Shown here: piece by piece, positions 4,759 through 12,044 of the stretch
Position numbering within the stretch: position 1 is the stretch's first letter
Layout of the letters: each line of letters begins with the position of its first letter
Assembly (NCBI GenBank): GCA_003219345.1
Contig: QHOP01000271.1
Span: 1 to 13,581, forward strand
DNA length: 13,581 bases
Source of the DNA: Verrucomicrobiota bacterium
GTDB taxonomy: Bacteria > Verrucomicrobiota > Verrucomicrobiia > Limisphaerales > AV2
Reading direction: 5' to 3'
Program-made: the position numbers and the translations under genes
Notes under the pieces: model-generated
Told to the model about the DNA's origin: nothing
Seen by the model: the letters and a program-made list of their open reading frames with translations, nothing else
Databases searched by the model: none

Positions 4759-7605
4759 TTGCTGAGCAGACGACTGAAATTGAACGCATTCAACTGTCGG
4801 AAAAGACGTTCGCAGAAGCGCATGGAATGTTGCGTCGTGTGCCTGTTGCCCTGGCTGGCAGGGCTCGCCGGTGCCGCCGCGCCAGGTTCAGGCGATTCGG
4901 ACGGCTGGCCCCGTTACGCGCACGACCCGGCGCTGACGGCCCGCTCTCCCCTCCACGGCAACATCGCGAAGCCTCAGACGCTTTGGTCTTATTCCGTCGC
5001 CGGTCGTGACCTGCTGGTGGAAATCCTCCCGACACCAGGTGACCATCCACTGCGCTTTGTTGCCACAGACGCGGCCACGGTCCGTCCCGAACCTGAGGTG
5101 CCCGGGCCGGGGCCAACCGCTCTCGACCTCGATGGCAGCGGGACTTTGCGGCCCGCTGTGGAAAGTTATCACGAACGGTGGGCAAAAATTCTGCCGAACG
5201 TCAAAGGCTTGCAGCGCGTGGCGTGGGACCACACCTGGACGGACCAGAAAGTTTGCCGGCTCCAGCTCTTCGCTTACGATCAGGGTTTCGACAAGCCGCG
5301 CCTCGTCTGGCAGACGGACCCGCCGGAGGACACGATCTTCCAGCCGCTGAACATCGTCTATGACCTGGACGGCGACGGCGTGCCGGAGGTCTGTGTCGCC
5401 GCGCACTATCGGGTCATGATTTTCGAGGGGACCACCGGGCGCAAAGAAACCGAACTGCGTTATCACCATAGCCGCCCTTACGGCTGGTTCGGGCTGGCTG
5501 ATGTGGACGCAGACGGGCAAAAGGAACTCATCACCATCGGCGACTTCCAAAGCCACATTGACGTGTTGAACTATGACCCGAAGAAACCAGAAGCCCAGCG
5601 GCTCTCGGTGCGCTGGCGGCGGGACATCGAGCAGAATATTGAAGAGCGCAAGAAGTGGCCGCAGATCGGGCCGCGCCCCGTGGCGGACGTCACTGGAGAT
5701 GCCCGCCCGGAAATCGTGTTGAACCTCTTCAACGACTCCGGTGACGGCGAATGGCACGTGGTGGTGCTGAGCGCCGCGACCGGCGAGCCGCTGTTTGATT
5801 TGCCCCGGCAATTCGTGCAAGGCGCCGCGGATTTGGAAGCCGACGGCAAAGCCAGGCTGTTCGTGATCGGAACGGACGGCGCGTTGGTGCCCGCGTTTGG
5901 GATCATTCAACTGGTGGACCTGAGCCGCGGAGCGCCCTCCGTTAAGTGGTCGCAAACGAACTCTGCCTGGGTGTGCGCGGACCTGCCGGGAATGGACGCG
6001 ACCTGGTCCACCTCGGCTTCGACGGGAATGCGGCAGGTCCTGCTGAGTGAAAGTGGCCGAGGCCGGAGACCTGCCTTCCTGGTCGCGCAACGAAAGGCGG
6101 ACGCCGAAGCGCCGTTTCCAACGACACTGAAGGCTATGCGCTTGGCAAAGGACGGAGAACTCGAAGAGGTTTGGCAGGTGTCCGGATTCGCAGGCGACTG
6201 GCAAATGCTGGCGCTTTCGCCCGTCGCAGGCGGTTTGGGCGCGGCGCTCCGCCTGCGTGTCTCACAGGACACCGAACTTTCCATTGTCGGCAAAGGCGCG
6301 GAAGTTCGCGTCGTGGAGAACCGTCCGCTGGGTGTCACGGTGTCCACGCCGATCGCCGCTCGGTTGCTTCCCAATGGTCCCATGACGGTTGTCGTGGAGG
6401 GCGCCGCGGACCAAATTGTCGCGCTTCAGGCGCCCGCGCCTGGGCAGGGTGCGCCGGGCCGAACACCGCGCCTGGCGTGGCGACGTCCGGGGCGGGGGAT
6501 GGGCGATGGCAGTCGCTGGATCGGGCCTTCGGCCGCGGACCTGGACGGCGACGGCGGCGACGAGGTGATCGCAGCCAGCCAGGACAGTTCGGGAGGAGCG
6601 TTGCTCATCGCCTACCGCTTTGACGGCTCACGCCTGTGGCAGACGCGCTTCGACCAAACGCCGGGCGCGCGGCCGGTGTGGAACGTGGGCGCCTTGACTT
6701 TCTGGTGGCCCGGCTGCTTTCGCGCCCGGGGCCGGACCGACCTGTTCGTCCAAACGCGCCGGGGATTGATGCACTCGGACATCGGACAACTCCTCGATGG
6801 CCGCACGGGCGCCGTCATATGGCGACAGGAAAAGGCCGTCGTGCCGGATCAATTCACCTGGGGCTACGCCGGCATTCCGCCGGGCGTGGCGGACCTCGAT
6901 GGAGACGGCCTGGATGAATTGATTTCGCTGTACCCGGTCTGCTTTTGGGTCGCCGACGGACGCACCGGCCGCTTAACACACGGTGTCGAACTGGCGAGCC
7001 GAAAAAAGTTGCCCGCCTGGGCGGCTTACGGCGAGCCGATGATTCACCGCTTCACCGGGAAAGGGAACGCGGAGGTGTTGTTGGACTCGCCCTACATTCT
7101 CGCGCTGCTCGACACCAACGGAACGCCGGTGTGGCGTGGTTTGGGTCGAGCGGATTATCCGTCCAACGAGGACAACGTGGGACAGACGACTTCCGTCAAA
7201 CACGCGCTCGTTGATTTCGCGGGCGACGGCACGTTCCAAATTGCCTCCGCCGGATACGGCGATGGCGTGCGGGCCATTGACCCGCGCGATGGAAAAGTCC
7301 TCTGGTCGTTGCCCGCGCCCGTGCCTACTTGCCCTCGGGTGGTGGCGGTGGACATCGACGGGCGCAAGGGCGACGAACTCCTTTACGTGGCAGGCTCGAG
7401 ACTCATCGCGATCACAGGCGACCGTTCCGCCGGCAGGATTTTATGGCAATGGCAGGGCCCCGCCAACCTCTCGCTGCCCGCCATCGCCGACCTCGACGGC
7501 GATGGTTCGGCGCAAATCATCGTCCAGGCCGCCGACGGCACCGTGCACTGCGTGGGCTCGCGGCAATCAGCGGCCTCCGTCAAAGCCGGAGGCTTAAAGA
7601 GATGA
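4759..7605 (+). CDS. Secreted FG-GAP/VCBS repeat beta-propeller protein
   Basis: About 948 residues. A basic n-region (RKRRSQKR) and hydrophobic stretch (CLLPWLAGLAGAAA) look like a signal peptide. Ten aspartate-rich calcium-binding-type loops of the DLDGDG class lie near residues 123, 201, 248, 310, 357, 594, 712, 818, 865 and 911; the clearest are YDLDGDGVPEV, ADLDGDGGDEV, ADLDGDGLDEL and ADLDGDGSAQI. PQQ-propeller-like strands (GAVIWRQ, GKVLWSL, GRILWQW) are interspersed. This indicates an extracellular or periplasmic beta-propeller. Such proteins are numerous in Verrucomicrobiota and Planctomycetota, and the ligand cannot be told. The start is uncertain: TTG 4759 or TTG 4780 keep the basic n-region, whereas ATG 4822 would lose it. 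No clear Shine-Dalgarno is present. hom follows after 88 bases. Confidence 0.85.
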   Translation: MLSRRLKLNAFNCRKRRSQKRMECCVVCLLPWLAGLAGAAAPGSGDSDGWPRYAHDPALTARSPLHGNIAKPQTLWSYSVAGRDLLVEILPTPGDHPLRFVATDAATVRPEPEVPGPGPTALDLDGSGTLRPAVESYHERWAKILPNVKGLQRVAWDHTWTDQKVCRLQLFAYDQGFDKPRLVWQTDPPEDTIFQPLNIVYDLDGDGVPEVCVAAHYRVMIFEGTTGRKETELRYHHSRPYGWFGLADVDADGQKELITIGDFQSHIDVLNYDPKKPEAQRLSVRWRRDIEQNIEERKKWPQIGPRPVADVTGDARPEIVLNLFNDSGDGEWHVVVLSAATGEPLFDLPRQFVQGAADLEADGKARLFVIGTDGALVPAFGIIQLVDLSRGAPSVKWSQTNSAWVCADLPGMDATWSTSASTGMRQVLLSESGRGRRPAFLVAQRKADAEAPFPTTLKAMRLAKDGELEEVWQVSGFAGDWQMLALSPVAGGLGAALRLRVSQDTELSIVGKGAEVRVVENRPLGVTVSTPIAARLLPNGPMTVVVEGAADQIVALQAPAPGQGAPGRTPRLAWRRPGRGMGDGSRWIGPSAADLDGDGGDEVIAASQDSSGGALLIAYRFDGSRLWQTRFDQTPGARPVWNVGALTFWWPGCFRARGRTDLFVQTRRGLMHSDIGQLLDGRTGAVIWRQEKAVVPDQFTWGYAGIPPGVADLDGDGLDELISLYPVCFWVADGRTGRLTHGVELASRKKLPAWAAYGEPMIHRFTGKGNAEVLLDSPYILALLDTNGTPVWRGLGRADYPSNEDNVGQTTSVKHALVDFAGDGTFQIASAGYGDGVRAIDPRDGKVLWSLPAPVPTCPRVVAVDIDGRKGDELLYVAGSRLIAITGDRSAGRILWQWQGPANLSLPAIADLDGDGSAQIIVQAADGTVHCVGSRQSAASVKAGGLKR

Positions 7606-7693
7606 CTGGCTCAGAGACTCGCTGCGCTTCGAGCAAGGAAACGGCGGTGAGTGGTAAGCGGACACGCGTTCCAGCGCCAACGATCCCCTTACC

Positions 7694-8971
7694 TTGCAGC
7701 AGGTCAATCTCGGCATCATCGGCGGCGGCACCGTTGGCGGCGGCGTGTTTCAGGCCATTCAACGGAATGGCGCGCTGATTTCTTCCCGCCTCGGAGTCAG
7801 GTTGCATGTCGCCAAAATGGCCGTGCGCAATATCCACAAGCCGCGGCCGGTCAAAATTCCGGTCGCGCTCCTGACCACGGACTGGGCGGGCGTCGTCAAC
7901 GACCCTCAGGTTACTCTCATCGTGGAATTGATAGGCGGCACCACCACGGCGCGCGAGCTGGTGTTGAACGCATTGAAGCTCGGCAAACCGGTCGTCACGG
8001 CCAATAAAGCGTTGCTCTCCGCGCACGGCGAAGAGTTGTTCGAAGCCGCACAGAATTCCCGCACCAATCTTTATTACGAAGCGAGCGTTGCCGGCGGCAT
8101 TCCGATTATCAAAGTCCTGCGCGAAGGATTGATCGGCAACCGCATCACCCGCCTCTACGGCATCGTCAACGGCACTTGCAATTACATCCTCACGCGGATG
8201 AAAGCCGAAGGAGCTGATTTCGCCGACGTTCTGGCCCAGGCGCAGCGACTCGGCTATGCCGAAGCGCAACCCTCCCTCGACATCGATGGTCACGACGCTG
8301 CGCACAAAATTGGCATCCTCGCTTCGCTCGCGCACGGTTTCTGGGTCGGACCGAAACAGATTTACGTGGAAGGCATCCGTATGGGCATCGTCAAAAAGGC
8401 CGGAACGGTTGCCGGAACGAGGCGAAAACCGAACGGCTGTGCGCCAGTGCAAGTTTCCGTTTACCCCACCCTCGTGCCCAACGCGCACGTGCTGGCCAGC
8501 GTGAACGACGTTTTCAACGCCATTTACGTGCGCGGCGATGTGGTCGGCGACACGCTTTATTACGGCCGTGGCGCGGGACAGGATGCGACAGCCAGCGCCG
8601 TGTTGAGCGACCTTGCCGACGCGGCACTCGACCTCAAATGCGGCACCAAAAGCCGTATTCCTCCGTTCGTGCCGCACGAACGCGAGGGCGCGGTGTTGCC
8701 GATCGATGAGGTCGTGGCCCGCTACTACGTGCGGCTCAACGTCATTGACAAGCCGGGCACACTCGCCAAAATCGCCGCCATTTTCGGCCGGTCGAAGATT
8801 GGCATTTCCTCCGTCATCCAACCGGAAGGTCATGAGGGAGAAAGCGTGCCGTTGATATTAATGATCCACGACGCGACGAACGCGGCCATCACCAGGGCAT
8901 TGGCAACAATCGGCGCGTTGTCCGTTGTCAAAGCGCCGCCGGCCATGATCCGGGTGGAAAATTTTGAGTAA
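7694..8971 (+). CDS. hom: Homoserine dehydrogenase, probable internal in-frame gap
   Basis: Converts aspartate semialdehyde to homoserine with NAD(P)H. About 425 residues: a Rossmann nucleotide site (GIIGGGTVGGGV) at the N-terminus, the conserved NKALLS, GGIPIIK and NGTCNYILTRM blocks, the catalytic-domain signature PSLDIDGHDAAHK including the catalytic Asp and Lys, and a C-terminal ACT regulatory domain (VRLNVIDKPGTLAKIAAIF). After VEGIR (near 8380) the text jumps to MGIVKK. Relatives have about 20 residues there, including a DI..A..LGY.IKLL block, so a roughly 60-base in-frame deletion is likely. About nine extra residues follow (GTVAGTRRKPNG region). The start is TTG 7694, the only usable codon after an in-frame stop at 7655, with no evident Shine-Dalgarno. 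Upstream of thrC and lysC in the same direction. Confidence 0.9.
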   Translation: MQQVNLGIIGGGTVGGGVFQAIQRNGALISSRLGVRLHVAKMAVRNIHKPRPVKIPVALLTTDWAGVVNDPQVTLIVELIGGTTTARELVLNALKLGKPVVTANKALLSAHGEELFEAAQNSRTNLYYEASVAGGIPIIKVLREGLIGNRITRLYGIVNGTCNYILTRMKAEGADFADVLAQAQRLGYAEAQPSLDIDGHDAAHKIGILASLAHGFWVGPKQIYVEGIRMGIVKKAGTVAGTRRKPNGCAPVQVSVYPTLVPNAHVLASVNDVFNAIYVRGDVVGDTLYYGRGAGQDATASAVLSDLADAALDLKCGTKSRIPPFVPHEREGAVLPIDEVVARYYVRLNVIDKPGTLAKIAAIFGRSKIGISSVIQPEGHEGESVPLILMIHDATNAAITRALATIGALSVVKAPPAMIRVENFE

Positions 8972-8972
8972 C

Positions 8973-9000
8973 CACGAATGGACACAAATGGACACGAATT
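8973..9000. repeat. 10-bp tandem repeat, 2.8 copies
   Basis: Directly after the hom stop codon, CACGAATGGA, CACAAATGGA and CACGAATT follow head to tail with one internal mismatch. I recall similar short tandem repeats between genes in verrucomicrobial genomes. No function is evident. Confidence 0.6.
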
Positions 9001-9093
9001 ATTTCGTCAGGCCGGCTTCAGACCTCGCTTCAGCAGGTTGAACGAAGCGCTGGCAGCAGGGAAAAGCCGTCCCAACGGCGGTCGTTGACTTTC

Positions 9094-10188
9094 ATGGACC
9101 CTCAACTCTCAACCCTCAACCTTCAACGCTCCGGCCGGCACGGTGTCATCGCCCGTTATGCCCGCTATCTCCCGGTCTCCGACGCCACGCCGGTGGTCAC
9201 GCTCAACGAAGGCGACACACCGCTCATTCGCGCCGACAACCTGGTGGCGGCCATCGGCGGGGAGTTCGAGTTGTGGTTGAAATACGAGGGACTGAACCCG
9301 ACCTGCTCGTTCAAAGACCGCGGCATGACCGTGGCCGTTTCCAAGGCGAAGGAACGCGACGCGCAGGTCGTGATCTGCGCCAGCACGGGCAACACTTCGG
9401 CGTCCGCTGCGGCCTACGCCGCGCGCGCGCAGATGAAATGCGTCGTGCTCCTGCCGCACGGCAATATTGCGCTCGGCAAACTCGCTCAGGCGTTGATGTA
9501 CGGCGCGACGACCATCGCGGTGGAGGGCAACTTCGACGACGCCCTGCGCATCGTCCGCGAACTGGGGGAGACCGGGAAAGTGGAAGTGGTCAACAGCGTC
9601 AACCCGGACCGCATCGAGGGACAAAAAACCGCCGCGTTTGAAATCTGCGATCAACTCGGCCGCGCGCCGGACTTTCATTTTCTTCCCGTGGGCAACGCCG
9701 GCAATATCACCGCTTACTGGAAAGGGTTTAAGGAATATTTTTCGGCCGGACAGTCCAAAGGTTTGCCGCGAATGTTCGGCTGGCAGGCGGCCGGCGCCGC
9801 GCCGATCGTTGACGGCCATCCGATTGAAGAACCGAGTACGGTAGCCTCGGCCATCCGCATCGGCAACCCCGCGAGCTGGCAGGCTGCCGTGGCCGCGAAC
9901 AAGGAATCGAACGGCCGCATCGACAAGGTCACCGACGACGAGATTCTGGCCGCCTACAGGTTGGTCGCGCGAACGGAAGGGATTCTTGCGGAGCCTGCCT
10001 CGTGCGCGCCGCTGGCCGGCTTGATCAAATGCGTGAAAGCTAAAGCCATTCCGAAGGGCAGCGTGATCACGGCCACGATGACCGGCCACGGCTTGAAGGA
10101 CCCGGACAACGCGATTAAAACCGCGGGTGTCGAACCTGTGGTGGTCGAGGCGAAACAGGAAGCGGTGATGAGGGTGATCGGATTGTGA
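9094..10188 (+). CDS. thrC: Threonine synthase
   Basis: A PLP enzyme that converts O-phosphohomoserine to threonine. The 364 residues align end to end, from memory, with the short Bacillus subtilis type (352 residues). The sequence has PVVTLNEGDTPLI, the PLP-binding Lys74 in SFKDRGM, the phosphate-binding ASTGNTSAS loop, GKLAQALMYGA, NSVNPDRIEGQKTAAFE and PVGNAGNITAYWKGFKEY. No deletion is seen, unlike its neighbours. ATG 9094 is taken as the start; TTG 9085 is also possible. The first 15 or so residues (MDPQLSTLNLQRSG) are encoded by a 7-bp tandem repeat and are not conserved, since relatives start close to GVIARYARYLPV. No other in-frame ATG/GTG/TTG occurs before the conserved part. A homoserine kinase gene (thrB) is not in the window. 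Confidence 0.95.
   Translation: MDPQLSTLNLQRSGRHGVIARYARYLPVSDATPVVTLNEGDTPLIRADNLVAAIGGEFELWLKYEGLNPTCSFKDRGMTVAVSKAKERDAQVVICASTGNTSASAAAYAARAQMKCVVLLPHGNIALGKLAQALMYGATTIAVEGNFDDALRIVRELGETGKVEVVNSVNPDRIEGQKTAAFEICDQLGRAPDFHFLPVGNAGNITAYWKGFKEYFSAGQSKGLPRMFGWQAAGAAPIVDGHPIEEPSTVASAIRIGNPASWQAAVAANKESNGRIDKVTDDEILAAYRLVARTEGILAEPASCAPLAGLIKCVKAKAIPKGSVITATMTGHGLKDPDNAIKTAGVEPVVVEAKQEAVMRVIGL
9101..9128. repeat. 7-bp tandem repeat in the thrC start region
   Basis: Four head-to-tail heptamers, CTCAACT, CTCAACC, CTCAACC and TTCAACG, begin 7 bases after the start of the chosen ATG. Because 7 is not a multiple of 3, gain or loss of one unit would uncouple ATG 9094 from the thrC frame. Confidence 0.7.
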
Positions 10189-10276
10189 CCTTGCATTGTT
10201 TGTCTGCTAATGAGGCGAATTTTCGTTACTAAAGTGACCGCCGACAAAAACCTCCGATCAACGTCGCGGGCGGAAA

Positions 10277-10344
10277 CTCCCCTCACCCGGCTCAAGCCAC
10301 CCTCTCCCCTCATCCGATGAGGGGAGAGGGAAGGGTGAGGGGAG
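10277..10344. repeat. Nested inverted repeat between thrC and lysC
   Basis: Outer arms CTCCCCTCACCC (10277-10288) and GGGTGAGGGGAG (10333-10344) enclose inner arms CCCTCTCCCCTCAT (10300-10313) and ATGAGGGGAGAGGG (10317-10330) around a 3-base loop. Both pairs are perfect. It resembles the C-rich/G-rich intergenic palindromes dispersed in many bacterial genomes. It could fold in the thrC transcript or block read-through into lysC. Confidence 0.8.
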
Positions 10345-10408
10345 CCTTTGCGCACTCGACATTCGCGTGCATTTCGGAAATTTATTGTTGGCGATTGGGT
10401 CCGGAATT

Positions 10409-10438
10409 TTGCCTCGATTCGCGAAAGTTGCGGATAAT
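10409..10438 (+). promoter_or_regulatory. Possible lysC promoter
   Basis: TTGCCT (10409-10414) and GATAAT (10433-10438, 5 of 6 to consensus) are spaced by 18 bases. The expected start would be only a few bases before ATG 10449, implying an almost leaderless mRNA; no Shine-Dalgarno precedes that ATG. Confidence 0.35.
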
Positions 10439-10448
10439 CCCAAAAAGC

Positions 10449-11589
10449 ATGGCCCTCATTGTTCAAAAATACGGCGGCACTTCGGTCGGCAACACCGAGC
10501 GAATCAAAAATGTCGCGGCGCGCGTCGCGAGGTATCGCGGCAAAGGCGACCAGGTCGTCGTGGTCGTCTCGGCGATGAGCGGCGTGACGGACAATCTCAT
10601 CACGCTGGCCAGGGAGATCATGCCGCTGCCCAGCGAGCGCGAGATGGACGTGCTCCTGGCCACCGGCGAACAAACCACGATTGCGCTCACTGCCATGGCC
10701 TTGCACGCGCTCGGCGTGAAGGCGGTTTCGCTCACCGGTTCGCAGGCTGGCATCCTGACTGACGGCGTTCACAGGTTTTCAGGGTGAAACACCCGATGGC
10801 CAGATTACCACGCTCGGCCGCGGCGGCTCCGACCTGACCGCGATCGCGCTGGCATCGGCATTGAAGGCCGACCTCTGCCAGATTTACACCGACGTGGACG
10901 GCGTCTATACCGCCGACCCGCGCATCGTGCCCGGCGCGCGCAAGCTCGACGAAATTTCCTACGACGAAATGCTCGAACTCGCCAGTCTCGGCGCGAAAGT
11001 GATGCAGTCGCGTTCGGTCGAGTTCGCCAAGAAATTCGGAGTCGTTTTTGAAGTCCGCTCCAGTTTGAATGACAACCCAGGAACGATTGTGAAAGAAGAA
11101 ACCCGAAACATGGAGGACGTCGTCATTCGCGGCGTGTCGCTCGACAAAAACCAGGCCAAAGTCACGCTCGTGGCCGTGCCGGACAAACCCGGTGTCGCCG
11201 CCAGGATTTTCAAGACGCTCGGCGACGCGGCCATTAATGTGGATATGATCGTGCAAAACGTCAGTCACGGCGCCGGCGCGCCTGCGACCGACCTTTCGTT
11301 CACGGTGGAAAAGGCCGATCTGCTCAAGGCGCAGAAAGTCATCGAAGGCCTGAAAAAAGAGGTTCGTTTCGGCGAAGTCATTGCCACGGACAAAATCGGC
11401 AAACTCAGCATCGTGGGCGTGGGGATGAAAAGCCATTCCGGCGTGGCCGGCAAAATGTTTGAAACACTGGCCAAGGAAGGCGTGAACATCGAAATGATTT
11501 CCACCAGCGAAATCAAAATCTCCGTGGTGATTGACCTGGCCAGAGCCGAGCAGGCGATGAAGGCCGTGCACGAGATGTTTTTAGGATAG
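10449..11589 (+). pseudogene. lysC: Aspartokinase gene broken by an internal deletion and frameshift
   Basis: Aspartokinase phosphorylates aspartate, the first step toward lysine, threonine and methionine. The N-terminal part (10449-10787) has KYGGTSVG at residues 7-14, VSAMSGVTDNL and SLTGSQAGILTDGVH, then runs to a stop as RFSG. The family continues in another frame from 10774: GFQGETPDGQITTLGRGGSD, IYTDVDGVYTADPR, then two ACT domains (VTLVAVPDKPGVAARIF and KLSIVGVGMKSHSGVAGKMF) to the stop at 11589. Relatives have about 26 residues between that His and GFQG. Here one base remains, so about 77 bases appear lost. The 108 + 26 + 271 residues would total about 405, normal for the family. Both halves are otherwise well preserved, so the lesion is recent or an assembly error. 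An internal ATG at 11110 could still yield the ACT-domain subunit. Confidence 0.88.
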
Positions 11590-11613
11590 AGTCCGTTGAA
11601 AAACGCCTGATGT

Positions 11614-11638
11614 CGTAGCAGCCGACGTAAGGAGGCTC
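11614..11638. repeat. Dispersed 25-base repeat (copy B)
   Basis: CGTAGCAGCCGACGTAAGG followed by AGGCTC matches the unit at 3141-3165 except at 2 positions. It begins 25 bases after the lysC stop codon. Copy A is embedded in an inverted repeat; copy B is not obviously so. Confidence 0.7.
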
Positions 11639-11807
11639 CATTTTCCGAGGTTGAAACGTAGATGCGGCATGCGAATCGCTCGTTCACAGCTTCCAAGAAA
11701 GCGGGCTTTGCCCTGGTTCGTCAGCCTCGGCGATTTGCTCTCGAAACTGCACGCTGCGACCTTCCTTGTCACGCACACTTCGAAGCGAGATTTCCAAGCT
11801 GTTCCGT

Positions 11808-11873
11808 CGTAGCCGCCGACGTCAGTCGACGCTAAACCGCTTCAGAGTGCGCGGACTGACGTCCGCGGCTACG
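11808..11873. repeat. Long inverted repeat, REP/MITE-like
   Basis: The 25-base arms 11808-11832 (CGTAGCCGCCGACGTCAGTC...) and 11849-11873 (...GACTGACGTCCGCGGCTACG) pair at 22 of 25 positions around a 16-base loop. The first bases CGTAGC and the GACGT core recall the 25-base dispersed unit nearby, suggesting related families. Confidence 0.8.
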
Positions 11874-11928
11874 TGGTTGATGGAGTGCCCGGACGCCATT
11901 TTTGGCGCGCATTGGAACCATGAACCCT

Positions 11929-12002
11929 CGGCGTCTCGGCAGAGCGCGGCTGGTCCCGCGCTGCGGGATTCCCATGAATTGCGGCGCTCTGCCGAGATGC
12001 CG
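11929..12002. repeat. Nested hairpin element, second REP-like family
   Basis: The 19-base arms 11929-11947 (CGGCGTCTCGGCAGAGCGC) and 11984-12002 pair at 18 of 19 positions. Inside lies a perfect small hairpin TCCCGC-GCT-GCGGGA (11954-11968). It ends 43 bases from the stop codon of the haem-binding gene and could cap both convergent transcripts. Confidence 0.8.
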
Positions 12003-12044
12003 CTACGGGGAAACGATTTTGTGGCAACCGGCCGATTCCGCCGC

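Larger units (their letters stand above)
11590..12044. other. Repeat-rich intergenic spacer
   Basis: 455 bases between convergent lysC and the haem-binding gene. They hold one 25-base dispersed unit and two separate long inverted repeats, listed individually. Between them, 11643-11807 shows no credible gene; a 65-codon minus-strand frame there is Arg/Ser-rich and overlaps the dispersed unit. Confidence 0.6.

Noticed and set aside
7580..8833. Minus-strand 417-codon frame opposite hom
   Set aside because: Antisense shadow; the plus strand gives clear homoserine dehydrogenase.
11581..11778. Minus-strand 65-codon frame in the repeat-rich spacer
   Set aside because: It overlaps the dispersed 25-base unit and has no recognisable protein features.
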